A stretch of 30,275 nucleotides of DNA from the IMG/VR virus record IMGVR_UViG_3300035680_000062, positions 1-30,275 of that record; one strand, 5' to 3'. Under the pieces are notes generated by a model. That model searched no databases. It was not told the origin of the DNA and was given only the letters and a program-made list of their open reading frames with translations. A program made the translations under genes and the position numbers. Shown here piece by piece: positions 1-6,522 of the stretch (position 1 is its first letter; each line of letters starts with the position of its first letter). This DNA comes from a virus.

Positions 1-168
1 CTCCTTGATTAAGTACGAATCCACAAACCACGCCGCCCCAACTGCAAGTGCATACTTGCTAAGACCGACCGCGAATGTGCTAAAACTCCCATCTCCCACT
101 CCTAAGGTCGCACCAAGTGCAATTACTGATAATGCGACCAAAGGGACAAAGGTCTTCAATGCATCCAT
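1..168 (-). CDS. Small membrane protein, 3' end cut by window
   Basis: This is the first 56 codons of a reading frame that is still open at the window edge. It starts at ATG 168 with a GGAAT-like ribosome site about 8 bases upstream. Two hydrophobic stretches are visible, at about residues 7-24 (VPLVALSVIALGATLGVG) and 31-52, so it is probably an integral membrane protein with a short N-terminal tail. It follows the GT7-like gene after an 11-base gap and belongs to the same leftward operon. Its size and two-helix layout would fit a holin, but no family signature is visible, the C-terminus is missing and no endolysin is in view. The function is unassigned. Confidence 0.6.
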   Translation of the reverse strand, partial: MDALKTFVPLVALSVIALGATLGVGDGSFSTFAVGLSKYALAVGAAWFVDSYLIKE

Positions 169-179
169 TGTGATTATTC

Positions 180-815
180 CTAAATAGAAACTAAAATGCG
201 TCTAAGCTGTGGATTAAATTGCTCAGACTCTAGTATTGTGTATTCCGTTGTTGTAATTCCGCTCTTAGCTTCAGTGTCCAAAAGCGAAGCCTGAAACTTA
301 GCCCAGTTTTCCTCTTGCCATTTGTCATAGTTCTCACGGTCATGGTCATCACTGTAGAACCAGCCCTCCCTTCTTGCAAAGCCTGTCAATACGCATCTCC
401 AATATAGATCGTCATCGTCAACGGCCCAACCCCAGTATTCATTGGAGTAGCCGTTTATTTTGCGGTAACTATCTTTGTCAAATAGCGTCACTCCACCAAA
501 GTAAGCACGGTAAGGCATATCCCATTCGTATTGCTCTACATACCTTGCCAAATGAGTCGGCGTAAAGACTGGTGAATAGTCCGCGTCTTTGGCGTACATA
601 TCCACATCGTGAAAGCAAAAGTAATCAGCATGCTGAGACTCTAGGAATCCTATGTTTTTCATCATGCCCGTATTAAAGAGCTTGCCTTCTTCTTGCTCTA
701 CAATGGTAATACCAAAGTCCAAGCCTTGAGCCTCAAGCGTCTTAAAGAGGTGAGGCACTTGCTTTCTTATGTGAGCCTCGCGATTGCGATAGGGAATAAT
801 TACTTCAAGTCTCAT
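180..815 (-). CDS. Beta-1,4-galactosyltransferase-like glycosyltransferase (GT7 family)
   Basis: This 211-residue protein carries the ordered motifs of the GT7 (B4GALT-type) family. They are IIPYRNRE at residues 6-13, FNTGMMKNIGF at 47-57, the metal-binding DVDM at 70-73, YFGGVTLF at 105-112 and NGYSNEYWGWAVDDDD at 121-136. The last corresponds to the animal NGFxNxYWGWGGEDDD block, with GGED replaced by AVDD. HDRENYDKW at 158-166 resembles the His-containing C-terminal segment. Family members transfer a sugar, usually Gal or GalNAc, from a UDP donor to a GlcNAc-type acceptor using manganese. There is no signal peptide or membrane anchor, so it should act in the cytoplasm. The start overlaps the upstream stop as ATGA. 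The acceptor is unknown; virion protein, host glycan or DNA base are all possible. Confidence 0.8.
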   Translation of the reverse strand: MRLEVIIPYRNREAHIRKQVPHLFKTLEAQGLDFGITIVEQEEGKLFNTGMMKNIGFLESQHADYFCFHDVDMYAKDADYSPVFTPTHLARYVEQYEWDMPYRAYFGGVTLFDKDSYRKINGYSNEYWGWAVDDDDLYWRCVLTGFARREGWFYSDDHDRENYDKWQEENWAKFQASLLDTEAKSGITTTEYTILESEQFNPQLRRILVSI

Positions 816-1072
816 TCCAAGTTCTCCAATATGTAAAACTCCGCCTTTACCATCGCATCGTTAAGACTCATATTACGGAAGCGAAGCTCCAAAGCGTATC
901 GGCCTGTTATCTTGTTGGTTAACTTCAGCTTCCATCCCGAACCTGCGAGAAACAGGCGCGCCTCGTAAGGCACGCCGTTTTTCATGATCTCGGTCTTGAA
1001 GTCTTTGTCTTTGAGTTCCTCCCAGTCAAGGGTAGGCATCTCATCAAAGCTATCGTCAAAATGGTATAGCAT
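812..1072 (-). CDS. Hypothetical protein, 86 aa
   Basis: This 86-residue protein has no recognised family. It begins with an acidic segment (DDSFDEMPTLDWEELKDKDF). A basic, strand-like middle follows (YEARLFLAGSGWKLKLTNKITGRYALELRF), and then a helix. ATG 1072 is preceded by GAGG seven bases upstream. It overlaps the end of the SSB gene by 17 bases and the GT7-like gene by 4, so it is translationally coupled to both. The coupling to an SSB suggests a replication accessory role, but that is only inference from position. Confidence 0.65.
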   Translation of the reverse strand: MLYHFDDSFDEMPTLDWEELKDKDFKTEIMKNGVPYEARLFLAGSGWKLKLTNKITGRYALELRFRNMSLNDAMVKAEFYILENLE

Positions 1073-1379
1073 CGGGAACCTCTACAGGCGCGGGCTTGTT
1101 TTCGTAAATCTTAGCGAGTTTGATACTTGTTATGTATCCAATCCCGCCCTCTTTCTTTTGATACTCCTTACCACCGACAAAGCCCTCTGCAATTACTTGA
1201 GTACCAACTGGATACCCTCGCATGAGTTCGACCTTGTCATTGATTGCCTCGAACTTGATAAACTCGGGATACTTGCTTGTCGAATCCTTTACCACGATCT
1301 CCGCTTTGGTGAATTTATCGGAATACTTTACAGGCGCTCCGACATACACTACCTCTCCGCTAATCTCAATCTTTGCCAT
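1056..1379 (-). CDS. Single-stranded DNA-binding protein, DUF3127-like OB fold
   Basis: This 107-residue protein begins MAKIEISGEVVYVGAP and has the alternating strand pattern of an OB fold. It contains the segment KYPEFIKFEAINDKVELM, followed by GTQVIAEGFVGGKEY. It ends in DAIPF, like the acidic D-x-IPF tip that bacterial and phage SSBs use to recruit partners. The body resembles DUF3127 proteins, which are common in Bacteroidota and their phages. The start was set at ATG 1379, which has AGGAG eight bases upstream; a longer in-frame version would begin at GTG 1388 inside that site. It probably coats single strands during replication and recombination alongside the Sak4-like ATPase and the nucleases. 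Confidence 0.72.
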   Translation of the reverse strand: MAKIEISGEVVYVGAPVKYSDKFTKAEIVVKDSTSKYPEFIKFEAINDKVELMRGYPVGTQVIAEGFVGGKEYQKKEGGIGYITSIKLAKIYENKPAPVEVPDAIPF

Positions 1380-1947
1380 TCTCTTCACTCCTAGAAATGT
1401 ATAACCATGACTTGCCGATAATTTGCAAGTCCGTAAAATAAGTATCTACTGCATTCTTTACTGTTTCATGCGTCGTATAATCGTGACCGCCAATCATTCC
1501 GCCCGGCTTGAGCTTCGGTAGCCATATCTCAATATCTACGCAAACAGAGTCGTAATCATGCGAGCCGTCAATAAAGATAAAGTCAACGCTTCGCTTCTTG
1601 AAATTCTTAGACGCTTGAGCGCTTGTCATATCGTAGGTTTTAATCACCTTACTAACAGGCTCGATATTTGCATGATATTCCGTTCGTAATTCGCCACTTT
1701 GGCATTTAAAGTCGTAAAAGTCACTCACGGGATTCCGATGTTCTTCAGAGCCTAAGAAGTGATCTACTGCATAGTAAGTGATAGCCTTGCCGGAATTCAT
1801 GATCTCAACGCCCGCGTAAGCGGCGCTCTTGCCTTTCCATGCTCCGATCTCTACAAACTTTGCGCCGTCTTCGGCTTTGTCTATGGCTAGCTTGATTATC
1901 TCTTCGTAGTCAAACCAGCCTTGAATGTTTTGGTAGTAATGATTCAT
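1366..1947 (-). CDS. Class I SAM-dependent methyltransferase (Methyltransf_24-like)
   Basis: This 193-residue protein has a Rossmann methyltransferase core. The AdoMet-binding motif FVEIGAWKGKSA is at about residues 31-42. The acidic strand FIFIDGSHDYDSV and the segment LKPGGMIGGHDY match the CmcI/Methyltransf_24 type of small-molecule, sugar or rhamnosyl O-methyltransferases. It is not a DNA methyltransferase, because no DPPY or NPPY motif is present. No good ribosome site precedes ATG 1947, so expression may depend on read-through from the upstream gene 13 bases away. It ends inside the SSB start region. Together with the GT7-like gene and the GT2-like gene at 24094-24789, it suggests a glycan-modifying capacity. 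The substrate is unknown. Confidence 0.75.
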   Translation of the reverse strand: MNHYYQNIQGWFDYEEIIKLAIDKAEDGAKFVEIGAWKGKSAAYAGVEIMNSGKAITYYAVDHFLGSEEHRNPVSDFYDFKCQSGELRTEYHANIEPVSKVIKTYDMTSAQASKNFKKRSVDFIFIDGSHDYDSVCVDIEIWLPKLKPGGMIGGHDYTTHETVKNAVDTYFTDLQIIGKSWLYISRSEENGKD

Positions 1948-1960
1948 AAGTGTAATATAC

Positions 1961-2281
1961 TCAAATATCTATGGACTTTACAAACTCTTCAAAATTTCTT
2001 ACTATCTCGTAGCGATACCCAGCCGCTTCGACTTGAGACTGCCACCACTTTTGGCGGTCCGTTTGCCGGCCCGTCGGAGTCTTAAACTCCAAGAATATCG
2101 GGCCGCTCTTGGATAGGTAAGTCATATCAGCTACTCCCGATATCATACCCATCACCTTCAATTGAGCGCCTTGCCTCGCATCGCGGGGGTTATTGTGATT
2201 CATGTACAAAAGCCCGCGCTCTTCAGGTCGCGCGTTCCAATGCCATGTAAAGCAGTGCGCTTGAAGTTGTTGTTCAGTCAT
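1961..2281 (-). CDS. VRR-NUC domain nuclease, 106 aa
   Basis: This is a compact PD-(D/E)xK nuclease of the VRR-NUC type. GVAD at residues 49-52 supplies the acidic residue, and FLEFKTPTGRQTDRQ at 63-77 contains E-x-K and the following polar residues. QSQVEAAGYRYEIV closes the fold. Free-standing VRR-NUC proteins are found in many phages and are thought to cleave branched DNA such as Holliday junctions. The start is placed at ATG 2281, with GGAG six bases upstream. The longer frame to 2347 would overlap the preceding gene by 65 bases and adds unrelated sequence. It sits directly after the PAPS-reductase-like gene. Confidence 0.8.
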   Translation of the reverse strand: MTEQQLQAHCFTWHWNARPEERGLLYMNHNNPRDARQGAQLKVMGMISGVADMTYLSKSGPIFLEFKTPTGRQTDRQKWWQSQVEAAGYRYEIVRNFEEFVKSIDI

Positions 2282-2282
2282 A

Positions 2283-3059
2283 CTATACTCCGCACATCCC
2301 TTCGCATTCATTGATAAACATATTGACTTGACCATGTTCTTCTTCATTCCTAAAGTCTATCTCATCAAGAGGCTTGCAGCTTCTATGCATATATTGCTGA
2401 GACTTAAAACCGGGCTGATTCCTTATTGCTTTGTCAATTAACACGGCATCTGCAAACTCTTCAGAGCTTAAAGCTCTCCATTGGTCATTGCTATGGTAAG
2501 GGCATCCAATACATGAAGACTTCGGCGGCTTTGGGAATCCTTTTGATTGCATCCAATTTAAGCAATCTATTCGTGACATACCTTTGTCTATCAATGGGTA
2601 TTGATTTTTGATATATTGCACTTTTGAAGGCTTCATTCTATGCGCTTCGTCAGTGCTTATTCCAATAAGCATTGTGCATCCGCCTTTAGGCCTTCCACCT
2701 AATATCTCCACTACTTTTCTTTGTAATGGTCGGATCTTATACTCACCTGTGCATTGCCTCATTCCCATCCCCTTTTGTCCTTTTTCATTCAAAGTATACC
2801 ATGGGATCGCTGCAAGTCTTTCGTTATTGCCATCGGCTTTGCTTAAAATATCACTTCGTATATTCCCTGCATTTACACGATATACAGGATACGGCAATTG
2901 AGTCTCTAACCAATCAAGCCAATCGTATACGGCTTTTGGTTCCCATCCTGTATCGCTAAAAATAGCACAATCAACAGTATAGGGTAACTCATTCAAAGCA
3001 GCCATCAAAGCAAGTGTCGAAGATTGAACACCAGCGCCAAGAGAAAGTATTTTACTCAT
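2283..3059 (-). CDS. PAPS reductase / DndC-like ATP pyrophosphatase family protein
   Basis: This 258-residue protein opens with the ATP-pyrophosphatase loop SLGAGVQSSTLALM (residues 6-19). RQCTGEYKIRP (101-111), SSCIGCPYH (181-189) and a C-terminal CEGMCG follow, giving several cysteines that could hold an iron-sulfur cluster. This is the phage-borne phosphoadenosine-phosphosulfate reductase-like group, related to DndC and to tRNA thiolation enzymes. Its members activate a substrate by adenylation and then reduce it or insert sulfur. Its place between DNA methyltransferase and nuclease genes, away from any sulfur-assimilation gene, makes nucleic-acid modification a reasonable guess. The reaction is not proven. 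Its start overlaps the end of the 53-residue gene by 8 bases. Confidence 0.78.
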   Translation of the reverse strand: MSKILSLGAGVQSSTLALMAALNELPYTVDCAIFSDTGWEPKAVYDWLDWLETQLPYPVYRVNAGNIRSDILSKADGNNERLAAIPWYTLNEKGQKGMGMRQCTGEYKIRPLQRKVVEILGGRPKGGCTMLIGISTDEAHRMKPSKVQYIKNQYPLIDKGMSRIDCLNWMQSKGFPKPPKSSCIGCPYHSNDQWRALSSEEFADAVLIDKAIRNQPGFKSQQYMHRSCKPLDEIDFRNEEEHGQVNMFINECEGMCGV

Positions 3060-3213
3060 TTAGCAAATAATCCATCATTGCGTAAAACTTAGGACTCCAT
3101 CTTAGTAACTCTGCAAGCCAAGCGAATAGCATAACCCTTGCAATATCATGAGAGACGCCGTATTCCATGACTATGTCGTCAATCATATCATTAAGCCATT
3201 GCTCGGTAGTCAT
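3052..3213 (-). CDS. Small hypothetical protein, 53 aa
   Basis: This short frame exactly fills the gap between the nuclease-like gene and the PAPS-reductase-like gene. Its ATG at 3213 overlaps the upstream stop as ATGA, and its end overlaps the next start as ATGAGTAA. The 53-residue product begins MTTEQWLNDMIDDIVMEYG and reads as two amphipathic helices with a hydrophobic centre (ARVMLFAWLAELLRW). It lacks a strong membrane segment. The overlaps on both sides are the main support for a real gene. No function can be given. Confidence 0.6.
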   Translation of the reverse strand: MTTEQWLNDMIDDIVMEYGVSHDIARVMLFAWLAELLRWSPKFYAMMDYLLNE

Positions 3214-3623
3214 TTCGGTAATATATTGAAAGTTGAGATATCAAATATTATTCTTTTACCAGTCTTGGTCAAGACTTTTTTATCATCAGGTAAATCATTT
3301 AGGACATCCAAATATTGCCAATAGACAATCTCATCGTCAGTATCATACACGAATAATACTGCCCTTGCATCTATACGCTTTGCAAACTCAAGTCTTTTCT
3401 GCATTTGATACGGCGGTAATCCATGACCGTCAAAAGGGTAGTCGGGTAATCGCTTTGTAAACTTCTCTTGTGACTTCACTTCGCATATAAAGTAATTACC
3501 ATCCTTTTCGCAGACTATGTCTATTTGCATAAAGTCGTATTTACTCTTTGCAAGATAATCCCTAACAATACCCTCGCCAATAAAGCCCTTGCGTATCTCT
3601 TCTAATGAATCATCAAAGTTCAT
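3210..3623 (-). CDS. PD-(D/E)xK nuclease-like protein, 137 aa
   Basis: The N-terminal half has the spacing of a restriction-endonuclease-like fold: E17 in GFIGEGIV, D35 in QIDIVCEKDG, and E48-V-K50 in FICEVKSQ. A conserved-looking GLPPYQMQKRLEF helix follows. The product could be a Holliday-junction resolvase-like or restriction-type enzyme. It is coupled by ATGA to the DNA methyltransferase gene upstream, which raises the possibility of a restriction-modification pair. The family is too divergent to decide by eye. Confidence is good for the fold and low for the function. Confidence 0.65.
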   Translation of the reverse strand: MNFDDSLEEIRKGFIGEGIVRDYLAKSKYDFMQIDIVCEKDGNYFICEVKSQEKFTKRLPDYPFDGHGLPPYQMQKRLEFAKRIDARAVLFVYDTDDEIVYWQYLDVLNDLPDDKKVLTKTGKRIIFDISTFNILPK

Positions 3624-4825
3624 AATCTGCTCTTAATTAAATCAACATACTTACTCTCTATCTCTATCCCAGTGCATTTTCTATTTGTATTCTTTGCTGC
3701 CACTAATGTACTTCCACCACCAGCAAAAGGATCAAGAATTAAGTCATTCTCTTTTGTGCTTTTCTTAATCAAATATTCTAGCATATCCAAGGGCTTCTCA
3801 GTTGGGTGAATCATCTTTGCAGGGTCGCATCGGTTGTAATAAAGAATATCTCTATCTCTTGTGCCATTCAAATCTCGCCATACTTTATTTATGCCAAAAT
3901 ACACAACATCGAAAGACTTGCCATAAGACTTCAAATCTCCCATTCCAATAACTCGCCTGTCCCATATAAGTATATTTTTCAATGTTAAGTATTTTTCAAT
4001 TATTGGACGCAATTCTCCAATATAATCTATACTTCCAAATAGGTAAAAGTGAGCATCGTCTTTTAAGTGCTTTACTGATTTCGATAGTACACTTTCAAAA
4101 AGCTCAATAGTATCATCAATCTTATCATTAGCAATCTTTTCTTTATCGCTCCATCCGGACTTAAAATCCATGCCGTACGGCGGATCACTTAACAAAAGAT
4201 CAAACTTTGGTCCGTCGTAACTTTGCAAGTATTCTCTTGAATCTGCATGAATGATAATCTGGTCTATATTTTTGGGCTTGATTTCAGCATTGAAAGTGGT
4301 CTTAGCTTCTTCAAACTTAAATTTCTTATCCCTCTCTTTCACCACCTGCAGTACCGCCGTTCTTGTAGCAAGATCATCATTCTCTCGTGCCTCTTGCTTG
4401 ATCTGCTCAACTATCTCTTTGTTAGCGGCGAGGGTTTGAAAGCGATGCACTTGTTTTCTATCAAAGCCTAATTTCTCAACGGCTTGTTCTTTGGTTTCGA
4501 TAGGGGCTTGTGTAGAAGTGCCAAATGTTCCAGCAGTGGAACTTTTGCCACCCGTGTATTGATTGCCTCTATCACCACCACTCGCCTTTGGCATCCTCGC
4601 CAATATCTCACCAATCTTTACCTCGGCATCAAGAAGCGCCTCGGCTAACATTTGAGCCTCTTCTTTCTTTTGCTGGCGAACGCCCTCAGCTACATCAAGC
4701 TTATCAAGCGCCTTGATACCAGCCCTCACCATCGCGAGCTTATCGCGTCCAACAAGCACAAACTGAGCAAGGTCTTCAATCTTGCTAGGTAAATTACTCT
4801 CTACTCTCATCACTCCATTACTCAT
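3620..4825 (-). CDS. DNA methyltransferase with N-terminal ParB-like regulatory domain
   Basis: The C-terminal half (residues about 185-401) is an amino-methyltransferase that modifies adenine N6 or cytosine N4. The catalytic DPPYG is at 214-218, HPTEKP at 340-345 and the AdoMet-binding DPFAGGGST at 365-373. The catalytic motif comes before the AdoMet motif, as in beta-type enzymes. Residues about 10-170 form a separate helical part. It includes GEILARMPKASGGDRGNQ and a segment, KLGFDRKQVHRFQTLA, resembling the DNA-reading helix-turn-helix of ParB-like phage regulators, so this is a fusion. It may protect phage DNA from host restriction or work with the nuclease gene that overlaps its stop. 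The start overlaps the helicase stop as ATGA. Confidence 0.85.
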   Translation of the reverse strand: MSNGVMRVESNLPSKIEDLAQFVLVGRDKLAMVRAGIKALDKLDVAEGVRQQKKEEAQMLAEALLDAEVKIGEILARMPKASGGDRGNQYTGGKSSTAGTFGTSTQAPIETKEQAVEKLGFDRKQVHRFQTLAANKEIVEQIKQEARENDDLATRTAVLQVVKERDKKFKFEEAKTTFNAEIKPKNIDQIIIHADSREYLQSYDGPKFDLLLSDPPYGMDFKSGWSDKEKIANDKIDDTIELFESVLSKSVKHLKDDAHFYLFGSIDYIGELRPIIEKYLTLKNILIWDRRVIGMGDLKSYGKSFDVVYFGINKVWRDLNGTRDRDILYYNRCDPAKMIHPTEKPLDMLEYLIKKSTKENDLILDPFAGGGSTLVAAKNTNRKCTGIEIESKYVDLIKSRL

Positions 4826-6243
4826 ACCAAATGCCTCGTTTTATCTTTGTGAATGAATAGCCAGCCTCTCGCATATCCCATCGCATCTCGGTAAGCCTCG
4901 GCTTCAGTTCGCAATTTACACAAACTTTGCAGAACATACAAAGGATGTAATTTGCCCGCCTTGGTTAGTGCTATCCAATCCGGCAAGCCTCCAAGCCGTG
5001 CCATCTCGCGAGCCTCATGCTTTGTCAATATAACTAACTCTTCTAGAACTTCGCGTTCTGTTTTCGGGATAAGTTTTCCACACTCCGAGCAAACTCTTGC
5101 ACTGGCATATAGGAACGCGTCGCAATGAATGCAATTCTTGTAAACTGCCAAACCGTCCCGCTTCTTCTTTGGTGGCTTAGTCCAATCTCTAGAATCGTCC
5201 CACATTCCAAAACGGTAAAGGTTATTCCCGAAGTCCAAGACCGTGAATTTGTCCTTACCCTCGCAAGTCCGAGAGCCGCGTCCTACCATCTGAAGAAACA
5301 ACGGCAAACTCTTGGTAGCTCGGTATAAAATTACCGTCTCAATACTCGGCTCGTCAAAACCTGTGGTAAAAAGCCCTACATTGATTAAAACCGCGGCGGG
5401 TGTCTCTTTATACCACTTAAGAGCGTTTCGCCTCTCTACGCGCCCCGCAGATCCGTCTAATGATATTACAGGGTGTCCCGCCTTCTTAAATTCTGCATAG
5501 AGTTCAGCCGCGCTCTTCAAATTCGGCGCAAAAGCTATCGCCTTTGTATTCGGTGTCCATCGTTGGTAGTTTTGCACGGCTCCCTTGAATATCTGCATTC
5601 TTGAGTATTCGGCTCCTAGTGAATCAGCATCAAAGTCATTGCCTTTGGTTTTTACGCCGCTTAAATCGATAGGCACGGAATAGTAAGAAGGCTTGGCTAA
5701 GTAGCCATCGGAGATAAGGCTCGGAATAGTTGAAGCTTCGACCATGTGAGTATAGATGTCGGTCAACGGCGTTCCCTTCCCCTCTCGGTATGGCGTGGCC
5801 GTCGCTCCGAGCACTCTCGCATGAGAGGGAAGAAGAGGGAAGAGCTTGTCGAATGTTCGCTTATGGCATTCATCAAATATGAATAAGTCAACGCTCTGAA
5901 GTAGTTCGCTGTAGATCCGCTGTTCAGCTCGGCGGTATATCGTCTCGATCATAGCGACAAAGATTCGCTGGCTTGAGTTAACTCTGGTAGTCTCGGCGGT
6001 AATAAGCTCGGGAACGATAGCAAGGTTGTTAAGCGCCCCGCCTGCTTGCCATAGCAGCTCGCCTCGGTCGGTCAAGATCATGACTCTTTTGCCTTTCTGC
6101 AATGCGCTTTGTGCAATAGCAGAGAACATTATTGTCTTACCAGCTCCAGTCGGAGCGCAAAGAATTACTTTTTTATGGCCATCAGCATAGGCTTGTCGAA
6201 GGTTTTGGATAGCAATTTCTTGGTATGGTCTAAGTGAAATCAT
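4822..6243 (-). CDS. SF2 DEAD/DEAH-type helicase with C-terminal zinc-binding motif
   Basis: This 473-residue helicase opens with RPYQEIAIQNL (Q-motif region). The P-loop APTGAGKT is at residues 30-37, motif II DECH at 124-127, motif III GATATPYR at 146-153, and the motif VI segment QMVGRGSRT lies near residue 330. Four cysteines in two CxxC pairs (CIHC and CSEC) near the C-terminus suggest a zinc ribbon. Phage proteins of this type unwind DNA or branched structures during replication or recombination. ATG 6243 has no Shine-Dalgarno sequence. Instead it sits directly beside tandem CTTACTACA repeats, so its expression may be controlled by whatever binds them. Confidence 0.88.
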   Translation of the reverse strand: MISLRPYQEIAIQNLRQAYADGHKKVILCAPTGAGKTIMFSAIAQSALQKGKRVMILTDRGELLWQAGGALNNLAIVPELITAETTRVNSSQRIFVAMIETIYRRAEQRIYSELLQSVDLFIFDECHKRTFDKLFPLLPSHARVLGATATPYREGKGTPLTDIYTHMVEASTIPSLISDGYLAKPSYYSVPIDLSGVKTKGNDFDADSLGAEYSRMQIFKGAVQNYQRWTPNTKAIAFAPNLKSAAELYAEFKKAGHPVISLDGSAGRVERRNALKWYKETPAAVLINVGLFTTGFDEPSIETVILYRATKSLPLFLQMVGRGSRTCEGKDKFTVLDFGNNLYRFGMWDDSRDWTKPPKKKRDGLAVYKNCIHCDAFLYASARVCSECGKLIPKTEREVLEELVILTKHEAREMARLGGLPDWIALTKAGKLHPLYVLQSLCKLRTEAEAYRDAMGYARGWLFIHKDKTRHLV

Positions 6244-6486
6244 AATGTAGTAAGTGTAGTAAGAGTGTAGTAAGAGTTTTTTAAGTCTTACTACATCGTA
6301 AATTGTTGTAATTTAGTGACTTACATAAGTGTAGTAAGTGTAGTAAGTAATTATTTAAAATAAACTATTATAGAATAATAAGAGTACTAGTATATTGGCC
6401 TATATGTATATGTAATTGTATAATAGTTTTAGGCCTTTTTTTTGCTAAGTCTTACTACATTTTGAATAGGGCAATTTTTGTTAAAT
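6244..6486. other. Non-coding AT-rich region, candidate replication origin or operator
   Basis: This is the largest gene-free stretch in the window. It separates the primase-helicase gene from the SF2 helicase gene. It combines clustered 9-bp repeats, a very AT-rich core at about 6348-6430 and an inverted pair GGCCTA (6398-6403) / TAGGCC (6430-6435). A T8 run follows that pair on the plus strand. A minus-strand TATAAT is at 6367-6372 but lacks a good -35 box. Repeats plus an AT-rich segment beside primase and helicase genes fit a phage origin. Autoregulation of the helicase gene is the alternative, and both may apply. Confidence 0.5.
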
Positions 6487-6522
6487 TTACCCATTAATAC
6501 CGTAGTAGGATGGTGTAGTAAG
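6246..6522. repeat. Eight-copy iteron array, TGTAGTAAG
   Basis: Exact plus-strand copies of TGTAGTAAG begin at 6246, 6255, 6266, 6330, 6339 and 6514. Exact inverted copies (CTTACTACA) lie at 6287-6295 and 6451-6459. The copies at 6246/6255 and 6330/6339 are directly abutting pairs. The two inverted copies share a longer 15-bp block (TAAGTCTTACTACAT, at 6282-6296 and 6446-6460). The copy at 6514 lies inside the 3' end of the primase gene. Such clustering is characteristic of initiator or repressor binding sites. Confidence 0.85.

Noticed and set aside
984-1394. A 136-codon plus-strand open frame opposite the SSB gene
   Set aside because: It has no ribosome site and low-complexity composition. 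It lies wholly opposite the SSB and neighbouring genes, which have good motifs and starts.
6246-6522. The TGTAGTAAG cluster as a CRISPR array
   Set aside because: Units are 9 bases, partly abutting, in both orientations and unevenly spaced, with no spacers of regular length and no cas genes.
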